The position numbers and the translations under genes were made by a program. A model generated the notes under the pieces. It was not told where the DNA came from. It saw only the letters and a program-made list of their open reading frames with translations, and did not search any database. Source: an uncultured Terrimonas sp. (GTDB lineage: Bacteria > Bacteroidota > Bacteroidia > Chitinophagales > Chitinophagaceae). From it: DNA of 7,449 bases. Positions 1-7,120 of this stretch are shown here, piece after piece; position 1 is the stretch's first letter, and every line of letters starts with the position of its first letter. The stretch lies in contig CAMPJQ010000126.1 of assembly GCA_946886925.1 (NCBI GenBank), positions 1 to 7,449 of the forward strand, given 5' to 3'.

Positions 1-22
1 GATTAAAATATTTGTTTAAATC
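1..22. promoter_or_regulatory. Imperfect 22-bp dyad, candidate TetR-type operator
   Basis: Bases 1-8 (GATTAAAA) and 15-22 (TTTAAATC) form an inverted repeat with 7 of 8 pairs matching; the mismatch is 5/18. TetR-family repressors usually bind short palindromes and often control their own operon. This dyad lies just ahead of the TetR-family gene, and its centre covers the TTTG at 11-14 that I propose as the -33 promoter element, so a bound repressor would block the polymerase. The sequence is very AT-rich, so chance symmetry is a real possibility, and the repeat might continue beyond the window edge. Confidence 0.3.
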
Positions 23-43
23 AAAAAAAGTCTTTTAGCTTTA
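11..43 (+). promoter_or_regulatory. Candidate Bacteroidota-type promoter of the efflux operon
   Basis: The Bacteroidota primary sigma factor prefers TTTG near -33 and TAnnTTTG near -7. TTTG occurs at 11-14 and TAGCTTTA at 36-43, which matches the -7 element except for the last base, with 21 bases between them. Transcription would start near 48-50 and leave a leader of about ten A-rich bases before the ATG at 60. The spacing and near match are reasonable, but such motifs are easy to find in AT-rich DNA. Confidence 0.35.
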
Positions 44-59
44 CCAAACAATAAAAAAA

Positions 60-692
60 ATGACCGGAAAAATAAAAGCAACCAGCGATCTGTCTACAGA
101 AGAAAAAATAAAAGAAGCAGCGCGAAAAGTTTTTACGCAAAAGGGATATGCCGCTACCCGTACAAGAGATATTGCTGAAGCGGCGGGGATTAACCTGGCC
201 CTTCTGAACTACTATTTCAGGAGCAAACAAAAGCTATTTGAAATAATAATGACAGAAAAAATGCAGAAATATTTTGGCGTACTGGCGCCTGTTTTAAACG
301 ATGCATCAACATCCCTGGAAACAAAGGTAGAAAGCATTGCTTCCAAATATATTGATCTCATCATAGAAAACCCTGAACTGCCACTATTTGTATTAAGCGA
401 GGTGAGGAACAATCCTGAACATTTCATTAAACTCACAGAAAAGGTTGATTTCCTCAACCAGTCTGTATTCCTGCAGCAAATATCCAAAAAGCGGCCGGAT
501 ATACACCCTTTTCATTTTTTGGTTAGTTTGCTCGGAATGTGCTTGTTTCCTTTTTTAATGAAACCTGCATTGTTGCGCATAGCGAACCTTAAGGAAAAAG
601 CATTCACGGATATGATGCTGGAAAGAAAAAAACTAATACCCGTTTGGATGAAAGCGATGCTGAAAACAAAAAGTGTTTTACCTGTTATTTAA
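60..692 (+). CDS. TetR/AcrR-family transcriptional regulator (CecR/YbiH-like context)
   Basis: This 210-residue protein has the usual TetR-family length and layout. The N-terminal DNA-binding domain covers about residues 13-60: a first helix containing AARKVFTQKGY, then the helix-turn-helix at about 34-56 (TRDIAEAAGIN, then LLNYYFRSKQKLF), with the NYYFRSK recognition-helix end typical of the family. The C-terminal part, from about residue 65, should bind the ligand and form the dimer; it is poorly conserved and gives no clue to the inducer. The ATG at 60 follows an A-run and leaves a complete HTH domain, so I accept it. The gene is first in the operon, 17 bases ahead of the outer-membrane factor gene, so it is probably an autoregulated local repressor of the transporter. 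E. coli CecR (YbiH) heads the related ybhGFSR operon in the same way. The family assignment is firm; the target and ligand are inference. Confidence 0.93.
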   Translation: MTGKIKATSDLSTEEKIKEAARKVFTQKGYAATRTRDIAEAAGINLALLNYYFRSKQKLFEIIMTEKMQKYFGVLAPVLNDASTSLETKVESIASKYIDLIIENPELPLFVLSEVRNNPEHFIKLTEKVDFLNQSVFLQQISKKRPDIHPFHFLVSLLGMCLFPFLMKPALLRIANLKEKAFTDMMLERKKLIPVWMKAMLKTKSVLPVI

Positions 693-709
693 AACAAAAG
701 ACTGAAGTC

Positions 710-1984
710 ATGCTACGCAAACCAAATATGCTCATAAGTATCCTGCTGGTGTTATATGCGCCAACGTATGGTCAACCACTGCAACTTAGCATTGATAGCT
801 GTTACAGCATGGCCAAACAAAACTACCCGCTTATTAAAAAGCAGGACTTAATTGCCAGAAGCAGTTTGTATTCCCTTGAAAATGCTTCAAAATTTTATCT
901 TCCGCAGCTTACCGTAAATGGACAGGCTACCTATCAGTCGCAAACCATAAGCTTTTCGGATGCCTTACCTCCCATACCCGGCGTTTCATTTCCCAACATT
1001 GACAAAGACCAGTATAAAATACAGGCCGAGCTGAGCCAGGCCATATACGACGGCGGTGTTACAAAACATCAAAAAGCATTGATCCGGGCCAATGAACAAA
1101 TTCAGCAACAAAGCCTTGAAGTGAATTTAAACACGTTGAAAGACCGCGTTACCCAGATCTATTTTTCTGTTCTGCTGATGAACGAACAATTAAAGCAAAA
1201 TGAAATCCGAAAAACCGATTTACAGGGCGCTTTGAATAAAGCCAATGCCGCTTATGCAAACGGAACAGCTTTCAGGAGCAATGTTGATGAGCTAAAAGCT
1301 GCGATTATTAATACGGATATGACAGCTATAACGTTCAGGGCCAATCGCAAAGCCTTTATGAATATGCTGGCATTGCTGATTGGCCAGCCAGTAGATGAAA
1401 GCACAGTATTGACTTTACCCGAACAATTACCCGTTACTCCCGGAATTAAAAGGCCGGAATTGAAACAGTTTGACCTGCAGAAAAAAAGTTTCGATATACA
1501 GGAACAACAATTGAGATCAGCATACACACCAAAACTCAGTGCTTTTGCACAGGGTGCATATGGCCGTCCTACCTTAAACATTATTAAAAATGAGTTTGGC
1601 CCGTGGTGGGTTGCCGGGGTTCGCTTAAACTGGTCGCTCGGAAGTTTATATTCCCTAAAGAACAATAAAAACATTTTAAACATCAACCGTCAAAGCTTAG
1701 ATATTGATAAAGAAACCTTCCTTTTCAATACACGTATTACACTTAGCCAGCAAAATGCAGATATAAAAAAATACAACGATCTCCTTGAGCAGGACAACGC
1801 CGTTATTGAACTGCTTACCGCTGTGGTGCAATCGGCGAAGGCACAATTGGATAATGGCGTGATAACGGTACATGAATATATTGCCAAGCTAAATGAAGAA
1901 AACCTCGCGAAGCAGGCCCGCATCGTTCACAACATTCAATTGTTACAAGCCCAATACAATTTTAAAAACACTTCAGGCAACTGA
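710..1984 (+). CDS. TolC-family outer-membrane efflux protein
   Basis: From the ATG at 710 this is a 424-residue protein with an N-terminal signal peptide (MLRKPN, then a hydrophobic ILLVLY stretch, with likely cleavage after TYG near residue 21). The mature start, LQLSIDSCYSMAKQNYPLIK, is the standard opening of the OEP repeat. Long Gln/Asn/Lys-rich amphipathic helices and beta segments follow in two repeats, linked by an RPEL motif at residues 248-251 that is very common in Bacteroidota TolC proteins. The protein should trimerise into an outer-membrane barrel with a periplasmic helical tunnel, the exit duct for the adaptor and permeases encoded downstream. An in-frame start at 644 would overlap the regulator gene and put 22 charged residues before the signal peptide; a start at 728 is also possible. 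The length is typical. Having its own channel gene sets this locus apart from E. coli ybhGFSR, which relies on TolC encoded elsewhere. Confidence 0.92.
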   Translation: MLRKPNMLISILLVLYAPTYGQPLQLSIDSCYSMAKQNYPLIKKQDLIARSSLYSLENASKFYLPQLTVNGQATYQSQTISFSDALPPIPGVSFPNIDKDQYKIQAELSQAIYDGGVTKHQKALIRANEQIQQQSLEVNLNTLKDRVTQIYFSVLLMNEQLKQNEIRKTDLQGALNKANAAYANGTAFRSNVDELKAAIINTDMTAITFRANRKAFMNMLALLIGQPVDESTVLTLPEQLPVTPGIKRPELKQFDLQKKSFDIQEQQLRSAYTPKLSAFAQGAYGRPTLNIIKNEFGPWWVAGVRLNWSLGSLYSLKNNKNILNINRQSLDIDKETFLFNTRITLSQQNADIKKYNDLLEQDNAVIELLTAVVQSAKAQLDNGVITVHEYIAKLNEENLAKQARIVHNIQLLQAQYNFKNTSGN

Positions 1985-2000
1985 GTGCAAAATTATTATT

Positions 2001-2951
2001 ATGAGATACAAGAGTATAACAGGATTTGCAGTATGGATTATATTCGCCTCCTGCAACGGTAATAAAGTAAACTATGATGCGGCAGGTAATTTTGAAGCGG
2101 ATGAGGTAATGGTATCAGCACAACAAAACGGACAACTGCTTTCTTTTTCTGTACGCGAGGGAGATCAGTTAAAAGAGGGCACTGTAGTGGGACAGATTGA
2201 TATGACTGTTCAGCAGCTCCAGAAAGAACAAACAGAAGCTTCCATATCAGCACTCAGGCAAAAAACAAGTTCTGCAAGCAACCAGGTAAATGTTGTGAAA
2301 AAACAACTATCGGCCCAGCAAACACAACTGGATAACCTGTTCCGTGAAAAGGAAAGGTCGCAAAACCTGGTAAAAGCCGATGCCGCACCACGCAAGCAAT
2401 TAGACGACATTAATGCACAGATTGATCAGCTCAAAAAACAGATGGCAGTAACGCAGGAACAGATCAGCCTGTATCAATCCAACACCGCCACGCAAAACAG
2501 GAGCATACTAAGTGAAAAAGCCCCGCTTGAGAAAGCTGCACAGCAATTGCAGGCGCAAATCAACAAAGGGCAGGTATTTAATCCCATTACCGGTGTAGTG
2601 CTTACCAGTTATGCGCTAAAAGGAGAAATGGCGGTACTGGGAAAGCCACTATATAAAATTGCCAATACCGATACCCTGTTTTTAAGAGCCTATATAACCG
2701 GCGGCCAACTTCCACTTATAAAAACAGGACAACAGGTGCAGGTGCGGATTGACCAGGATGAGAAAAAATATAAAACTTATACTGGAACGATTCAATGGAT
2801 CTCGGATAAATCGGAATTTACACCCAAAACCATACAAACGAAAGATGAAAGAGCCAACCTGGTATATGCCATAAAAGTAAGCGTAAAAAACGATGGTTAC
2901 CTGAAGATCGGTATGTATGGCGAAGTGCTTTTTAATAATAAAAACGAGTAG
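2001..2951 (+). CDS. HlyD/YbhG-family periplasmic adaptor (membrane fusion) lipoprotein
   Basis: This 316-residue membrane-fusion protein should connect the inner-membrane permeases to the outer-membrane channel. The first 17 residues are hydrophobic and end in FASC, a lipobox-like site, so Cys18 is probably lipidated after cleavage by signal peptidase II. The first half of the lipoyl domain lies at about residues 31-67 (NGQLLSFSVREGD, with the usual VxxGxxV-like turn). A long Gln/Lys-rich coiled-coil hairpin follows at about 70-190, then the second lipoyl half (FNPITGVVLTSYALKGE) and a beta-barrel domain. FTPKTIQT at 273-280 and the later YAIKV and LKIGMYGEV closely resemble the C-terminal signature of YbhG-type adaptors. 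The ATG at 2001 is chosen because it begins the signal peptide; an earlier in-frame start at 1893 would lie inside tolC and bury the signal. It starts 16 bases after the tolC stop. Adaptor identity is secure; lipidation is a prediction. Confidence 0.92.
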   Translation: MRYKSITGFAVWIIFASCNGNKVNYDAAGNFEADEVMVSAQQNGQLLSFSVREGDQLKEGTVVGQIDMTVQQLQKEQTEASISALRQKTSSASNQVNVVKKQLSAQQTQLDNLFREKERSQNLVKADAAPRKQLDDINAQIDQLKKQMAVTQEQISLYQSNTATQNRSILSEKAPLEKAAQQLQAQINKGQVFNPITGVVLTSYALKGEMAVLGKPLYKIANTDTLFLRAYITGGQLPLIKTGQQVQVRIDQDEKKYKTYTGTIQWISDKSEFTPKTIQTKDERANLVYAIKVSVKNDGYLKIGMYGEVLFNNKNE

Positions 2952-3038
2952 AAAGCTTTACTACACGAAAATTTTTGGAACAGGCTTTCGAATAACCATT
3001 ATACTTCGTTGTGTCACTCACTTGTACTGCAAAACCGC
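2952..3038 (+). other. 87-base gap inside the operon, weak pairing only
   Basis: This is the only loose joint in an otherwise tightly packed operon. GAAAGC at 2951-2956 can pair with GCTTTC at 2984-2989, but the stem is six base pairs over a 27-base loop and lacks a following T-run, so it is not a convincing terminator. I see no good TAnnTTTG promoter element. A TTG at 3009 in frame with the ATPase could extend that protein by ten residues, which I consider unlikely. Confidence 0.4.
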
Positions 3039-3992
3039 ATGAAACAAATGAAATCTGTAACGCTTCAACATATTACTAAAACCTACGACAAAGGCAAGGT
3101 GCTTGCAGTGGATGATGTGTCGCTTGATATTGATAAGGGTGAGCTGTTTGGTTTAATAGGCCCCGATGGTGCAGGCAAAACGTCCATTTTTCGGGTTCTC
3201 ACAACGGTATTGCTGGCAGATAAGGGAACGGCATCCGTTGATGGTTTTGATGTAGTAAAAGATTATCAGGCTATCCGCAACAGGATCGGCTATATGCCCG
3301 GTAAATTTTCGTTATACCAGGATTTAACAGTAAAAGAAAACCTGAACTTTTTCGCTACCCTGTTCGGCACCAGCATTGAGGAAAACTATGATCTCATCAA
3401 AGATATTTACGAACAGATCAAGCCCTTTAACAATCGCAGGGCAGGTAAGCTTTCGGGCGGCATGAAACAAAAGCTGGCCTTGTGCTGTGCTTTAATTCAC
3501 AAGCCCGAAGTATTGTTCCTTGACGAGCCTACTACAGGTGTGGACGTGGTGTCGCGAAGAGAGTTTTGGGAAATGCTTAAAAAGCTAAAACAGCAGGGCA
3601 TCACCATTTTGGTTTCTACACCTTATATGGACGAAGCTGTTTTATGCGAAAGAATAGCGTTGATACAGAATGGCAGGATCATGTCGGTGGATACACCACA
3701 AAATATTATTGCAACCTACCCGGTAAAACTATATGCCATGAGGGCACACAATATTTATAAACTATTAAGTGACCTGAGAAAAAATGAAGAGGTGGAAAGC
3801 AGCTATCCCTTTGGTGAATACCTGCATGTTACTTTAAAAAATGGCGATGAAAGATATGCAGGTGAATTGAGAGGCTATGCAGAAAAACAGGGACACACTC
3901 ATATTGAAGTGAAGGATATTGAACCCACCATTGAAGATAGTTTTATAAGGTTAATGAACGAAAAAAAGGAACCGGTGCTTCCACACGCTTAA
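3039..3992 (+). CDS. ABC transporter ATP-binding protein, YbhF N-half-like, with altered Q- and H-loops
   Basis: This is the ATPase subunit of an ABC-2 exporter, 317 residues from the ATG at 3039 (ATG at 3048 is equally acceptable). Walker A is GPDGAGKT at 41-48, the signature is a perfect LSGGM at 138-142, and Walker B is VLFLDE at 158-163 with the catalytic Glu163 kept. Two motifs differ from the norm: the Q-loop position reads YMPG, with Gly88 instead of Gln, and the switch region reads STPYMDEA, with Pro195 where the H-loop His belongs. After about residue 228 comes a C-terminal extension of roughly 90 residues, of the DUF4162-like kind common in drug-export ATPases. The next gene, nine bases downstream, encodes a second ATPase, so the two probably pair as a heterodimer equivalent to the two halves of E. 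coli YbhF. ATP probably binds here, but hydrolysis at this subunit's own Walker site is doubtful. Nothing indicates the substrate. Confidence 0.94.
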   Translation: MKQMKSVTLQHITKTYDKGKVLAVDDVSLDIDKGELFGLIGPDGAGKTSIFRVLTTVLLADKGTASVDGFDVVKDYQAIRNRIGYMPGKFSLYQDLTVKENLNFFATLFGTSIEENYDLIKDIYEQIKPFNNRRAGKLSGGMKQKLALCCALIHKPEVLFLDEPTTGVDVVSRREFWEMLKKLKQQGITILVSTPYMDEAVLCERIALIQNGRIMSVDTPQNIIATYPVKLYAMRAHNIYKLLSDLRKNEEVESSYPFGEYLHVTLKNGDERYAGELRGYAEKQGHTHIEVKDIEPTIEDSFIRLMNEKKEPVLPHA

Positions 3993-4001
3993 TTTTCTTT
4001 C

Positions 4002-4745
4002 ATGGAAGAAAAAGTAATTATTTGTAAAGATCTCACCAAAAAGTTTGGCGATTTTGTGGCGGTAGACAAGATCAGCTTTGAAGTGAATAAAGGTGAGATA
4101 TTTGGATTTTTAGGCGCCAATGGTGCAGGTAAAACTACTGCCATGCGCATGCTTTGCGGTCTCTCTTTTCCCAGTTCGGGCGAAGCATCCGTTGCGGGCT
4201 TTAATGTATACAGGCAGCAGCAGCATATAAAAAGCAACATTGGATATATGAGCCAGAAGTTCTCATTGTATGAAGACCTTACAGTTTTGGAAAACATACG
4301 TTTTTTTGGCGGCGTTTACGGCGTTCCGGGTAAAGAAATAAAACGAAGAAGCGATGGTTTGATCGAAAAGCTGGGGCTGCGGTCAGAAGCAAAAAAGAAA
4401 GTGGGCGACCTGCCATTAGGCTGGAAGCAAAAGCTGGCCTTTTCAGTAGCCATCTTTCACCAGCCTAAAATTGTATTCTTAGATGAGCCTACAGGCGGAG
4501 TGGATCCTGTTACCCGAAGACAGTTCTGGGATATGATTTATGAAGCAGCAGCATCCGGTATCACCATTTTTGTAACTACGCATTATATGGATGAAGCGGA
4601 ATACTGCAGCCGCATAACGGTAATGGTAGATGGAAAAATTGAAGCATTGGATACGCCCCAAAACCTGAAAAAACAATTCGCTGTGAACAGTATAGACGAT
4701 GTTTTTTACCAGTTGGCCCGTGGAGCAAAACGGTCGGCAGATTAG
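4002..4745 (+). CDS. ABC transporter ATP-binding protein, YbhF C-half-like, with LPLGW signature
   Basis: This 247-residue protein is the second ATPase of the operon and a paralogue of the one before it. Walker A is GANGAGKT at 38-45, the Q-loop Gln is present (YMSQ, Gln85), Walker B is IVFLDE at 157-162, and the H-loop His is present (TTHYMDEAE, His194). The ABC signature is degenerate: DLPLGWKQKL replaces LSGGxxQ, with LPLGW at 137-141. LPLGW is, to my knowledge, also seen in the C-terminal ABC domain of YbhF/RbbA-type proteins, so this is a family trait rather than a mutation. It lacks the C-terminal extension of its partner and ends soon after DDVFYQLAR. The ATG at 4002 starts nine bases after the previous stop. 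Pairing with the upstream ATPase would give one canonical ATP site, made from this protein's Walker and switch motifs plus the partner's LSGGM. Confidence 0.94.
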   Translation: MEEKVIICKDLTKKFGDFVAVDKISFEVNKGEIFGFLGANGAGKTTAMRMLCGLSFPSSGEASVAGFNVYRQQQHIKSNIGYMSQKFSLYEDLTVLENIRFFGGVYGVPGKEIKRRSDGLIEKLGLRSEAKKKVGDLPLGWKQKLAFSVAIFHQPKIVFLDEPTGGVDPVTRRQFWDMIYEAAASGITIFVTTHYMDEAEYCSRITVMVDGKIEALDTPQNLKKQFAVNSIDDVFYQLARGAKRSAD

Positions 4746-4761
4746 ACAATAAACATTTCGC

Positions 4762-5868
4762 ATGAAACAACTACTGGTTTTCATAAGAAAAGAATTTTAT
4801 CACGTATTTCGCGACCGGCGAACCCTGCTGATCATGTTTGGTATACCGGTAGCACAGATATTGTTATTTGGCTTTGCGCTGACCAGCGAAGTAAAGAATG
4901 CAAAGATCATCATTTCGGATAATGCAAAGGATACCAACTCGCAGCAGATCATTCATAAAATAAAAGCTTCCTCCTATTTCCTGGCAGAAGAAGCAACCGT
5001 AAATTATACTGATATAGAAAAAGTTTTTAAAAAAGGAGAACTGAAATGCGCGGTCATTTTCCCGCCTCATTTTGGAAGCGACTTGCTGAAATCCGGTAAG
5101 GCGCAGATACAGATCATTGCCGATGGTTCGGACCCTAATACAGCTAAAACGCTCATCAATTATTTAACGGCTATTATTGCAGATTACCAGCATCAGATTA
5201 GTCCCGCAGCCGCTTTACCCTATTCCATTGTTCCCGAAACAAGACTGCTTTATAATGAAAATGCAAACGGCTCGCTGAATTTTGTACCCGGCGTACTTGC
5301 CCTTGTACTGATGATCGTTTGCACAGCGCTTACTTCCGTAGCCGTAGTGCGCGAAAAAGAACTGGGCACCATGGAAATATTACTGGTATCACCCTTTAAG
5401 CCTGTGATGGTATTGATTGCAAAAGCCATCCCTTTCCTGGCCTTATCTATTGCCAACTTTACCCTGATACTGCTATTGTCGGTTCACGTATTGGATGTTC
5501 CTGTAAAAGGAAGCCTTTCATTGTTGTACATAGAAAGCATACTTTTTATTATTACCTGCCTTTCTTTTGGGTTGCTCATTTCCAACACCACCAATTCGCA
5601 GCAAACGGCACTCCTCCTTTCAATGATGGGGCTGATGATGCCAACACTGATCTTTACGGGATTCATGTTCCCACTCGAAAATATGCCCTGGATATTTCAG
5701 GCCATCTCCAATATTATTCCCTCCCGCTGGTATTTTTTAATTGTGAAAGCTGTAATGCTGAAAGGGCTCGGTTTTGAATATGTGTGGAAAGAAACAGTGG
5801 TATTGGTTGCCATGACTGTTCTTCTTTTAGCCATCGCACTCAAAAACTTTAAAAAGAGATTGGCATGA
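4762..5868 (+). CDS. ABC-2 type permease, YbhS-like
   Basis: This 368-residue inner-membrane subunit has the ABC2_membrane_3 layout. A short cytoplasmic N-terminus (RKEFYHVFRDRRT) leads to transmembrane helix 1 at about residues 21-41. A large extracytoplasmic domain follows at about 42-170, including ADGSDPNTA, a motif also present in YbhS. Five more hydrophobic segments fill the rest, starting with FVPGVLALVLMIV and followed by the cytoplasmic VVREKELGTMEILLVSPF coupling segment, which is characteristic of this permease family and should contact the ATPase. FGLLISNTT and FTGFMFPLENMP are further family hallmarks. The protein ends in a Lys-rich cytoplasmic tail. It starts 16 bases after the second ATPase and its stop overlaps the next start by four bases (ATGA), suggesting coupled translation in equal amounts. 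It very likely forms a heterodimer with the next protein. E. coli YbhS is the closest named relative I recognise; strict orthology is not shown. Confidence 0.93.
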   Translation: MKQLLVFIRKEFYHVFRDRRTLLIMFGIPVAQILLFGFALTSEVKNAKIIISDNAKDTNSQQIIHKIKASSYFLAEEATVNYTDIEKVFKKGELKCAVIFPPHFGSDLLKSGKAQIQIIADGSDPNTAKTLINYLTAIIADYQHQISPAAALPYSIVPETRLLYNENANGSLNFVPGVLALVLMIVCTALTSVAVVREKELGTMEILLVSPFKPVMVLIAKAIPFLALSIANFTLILLLSVHVLDVPVKGSLSLLYIESILFIITCLSFGLLISNTTNSQQTALLLSMMGLMMPTLIFTGFMFPLENMPWIFQAISNIIPSRWYFLIVKAVMLKGLGFEYVWKETVVLVAMTVLLLAIALKNFKKRLA

Positions 5869-6986
5869 GGGTATTGCGGTATATACTTCAAAAGGAATTT
5901 CTGCAAATATTCAGGGATAAGTCCATATTGGCCATGATGTTTGTTATGCCCACCATTCAGCTCATCATTATTCCCCTGGCCATGAATTTTGATGTGAAGA
6001 ACATTAATATTTCTATTGTAGACAATGATCACAGCAGCCTTTCACAAAAGCTGGTAACAAAGGTGGGAGCGTCGGGGTATTTCCGTTATGTAAACGCCGA
6101 ATCGTCTTATCCAAAAGCCTTGCCGGATATAGAAAATGGTGATGCTGACCTGATAATGGAAATCCCTCCCGGTTTTGAACGGAACCTGGTACGGGAAGGA
6201 ATACAAAAAGTTGCGCTTTCCGTAGATGGCATAAATGGCACTAAGGCAGCTTTGGGCGCAGGATATCTTAATTCCGTTATTGCGGATTTTAATAAAAATC
6301 TTCAGCTCAATATAACCGGCAGCACAAAACAACCAGCAGCACATCCCGTTATTGATATAACCTTTTCCAACTGGTACAACCCGTTGGGCGAATACAAATA
6401 TTATATTGTTCCCGGCATACTGGTATTGCTATTAACCCTTATTGGCGGCTTTATTTCGGCATTGAACATCGTAAAGGAAAAGGAAGCGGGCACCATTGAA
6501 CAGATCAATGTAACACCAGTTAAAAAATGGGAGTTCATTGTTGGGAAAATGGTTCCTTTCTGGGTAATAGGGATGATCGTTTTTACGCTGGGGCTGATTG
6601 TATCATGGGCGGTGTATGGCATTTTTCCTGAAGGGAACATTGGGGTACTCTATTTGTTCGCTTCCGTTTACTTAGTTGCCCTTTTAGGGTTTGGATTACT
6701 AATATCCACCTATAGCGACAACCAGTTGCAGGCCATGTTCATCGCCTTCTTTTTTATGATGATCTTTATGCTCATGAGCGGTTTGTTTACTTCGGTTGAA
6801 AGTATGCCGGCATGGGCAAGGGCGATTGCACACCTTACTCCTATTACCCATTTCATTAAAGTGGTACGAATGATCGTATTGAAAGGAAGTGGCTTCGCCG
6901 ATATCAGAACAGAATTCATGTACATGATATTATTTGCTGTAGTATTGAACGGCTGGGCAATATGGAATTATAAAAAGACAACGTGA
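5865..6986 (+). CDS. ABC-2 type permease, YbhR-like
   Basis: The 373-residue second permease has the same architecture as the first: a cytoplasmic start (LQKEFLQIFRDKS), helix 1 at about residues 20-40, an extracytoplasmic domain at about 41-180, then five hydrophobic segments. NWYNPLGEYKYYIVPG, just before helix 2, matches the NWYNP...YKWFVVP arrangement I recall from YbhR. The coupling segment IVKEKEAGTIEQINVTPV and the hallmarks GFGLLIST and SGLFTSVESMPAW are present. It begins inside the stop codon of the first permease and is the last gene of the operon. The two permeases are clearly paralogous but divergent, which fits a heterodimeric pore served by a heterodimeric ATPase. The cargo is not evident. 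No frameshift or truncation is visible. Confidence 0.93.
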   Translation: MRVLRYILQKEFLQIFRDKSILAMMFVMPTIQLIIIPLAMNFDVKNINISIVDNDHSSLSQKLVTKVGASGYFRYVNAESSYPKALPDIENGDADLIMEIPPGFERNLVREGIQKVALSVDGINGTKAALGAGYLNSVIADFNKNLQLNITGSTKQPAAHPVIDITFSNWYNPLGEYKYYIVPGILVLLLTLIGGFISALNIVKEKEAGTIEQINVTPVKKWEFIVGKMVPFWVIGMIVFTLGLIVSWAVYGIFPEGNIGVLYLFASVYLVALLGFGLLISTYSDNQLQAMFIAFFFMMIFMLMSGLFTSVESMPAWARAIAHLTPITHFIKVVRMIVLKGSGFADIRTEFMYMILFAVVLNGWAIWNYKKTT

Positions 6987-7078
6987 CTCCTGTAAGGCTG
7001 ACATCCTGAAACCAAACAGCGGATCAACATTAGTGAAGAATGCGCAGATATGATGGCGGTGACTGCATGTAGCAATAC

Positions 7079-7110
7079 AAAAAACTTCCATTTTCCATTC
7101 AAAGTTTTTT
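7079..7110 (+). terminator. A-tract/T-tract hairpin, possible end of the efflux operon
   Basis: AAAAAACTT at 7079-7087 and AAGTTTTTT at 7102-7110 are perfect nine-base inverted arms around a 14-base loop (two CCATT-containing units). The RNA would end in a six-U arm about 125 bases after the last permease codon, which is a plausible place for termination. The stem has only one G-C pair, so it would be weak. It may be a poor intrinsic terminator in either direction or simply AT-rich symmetry. Confidence 0.3.
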
Positions 7111-7120
7111 AGGGGAAACA

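Noticed and set aside
644..709. A longer tolC start overlapping the regulator gene
   Set aside because: It would place 22 mostly polar and charged residues before an evident signal peptide; the ATG at 710 gives a normal secretory start and avoids a 49-base overlap.
1252..1686. A 144-codon frame on the - strand inside tolC, and similar shorter - strand frames across the operon
   Set aside because: They lie wholly or mostly within well-supported + strand genes, and their translations are low-complexity mirror images without recognisable domains or a plausible leader.
1893..2000. A longer adaptor start inside tolC
   Set aside because: The extra 36 residues would bury the lipoprotein signal, which begins exactly at the ATG at 2001.
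2951..2990. GAAAGC/GCTTTC hairpin as an internal terminator
   Set aside because: The stem is short with a 27-base loop, no T-run follows, and the genes downstream clearly belong to the same system.
3009..3038. TTG start giving the first ATPase ten more residues
   Set aside because: ATG codons at 3039 and 3048 lie at the normal distance before the ABC domain, and the extra residues match no known feature of the family.
3169..4160. Short near-identical nucleotide stretches shared by the two ATPase genes, considered as direct repeats
   Set aside because: They fall at the Walker A, signature, Walker B and switch motifs and are explained by paralogy, not by a mobile or recombination repeat.
7050..7112. 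Twenty-codon open frame after the operon
   Set aside because: It is short, has no start-site support and overlaps an inverted repeat; chance frames of this length are expected.
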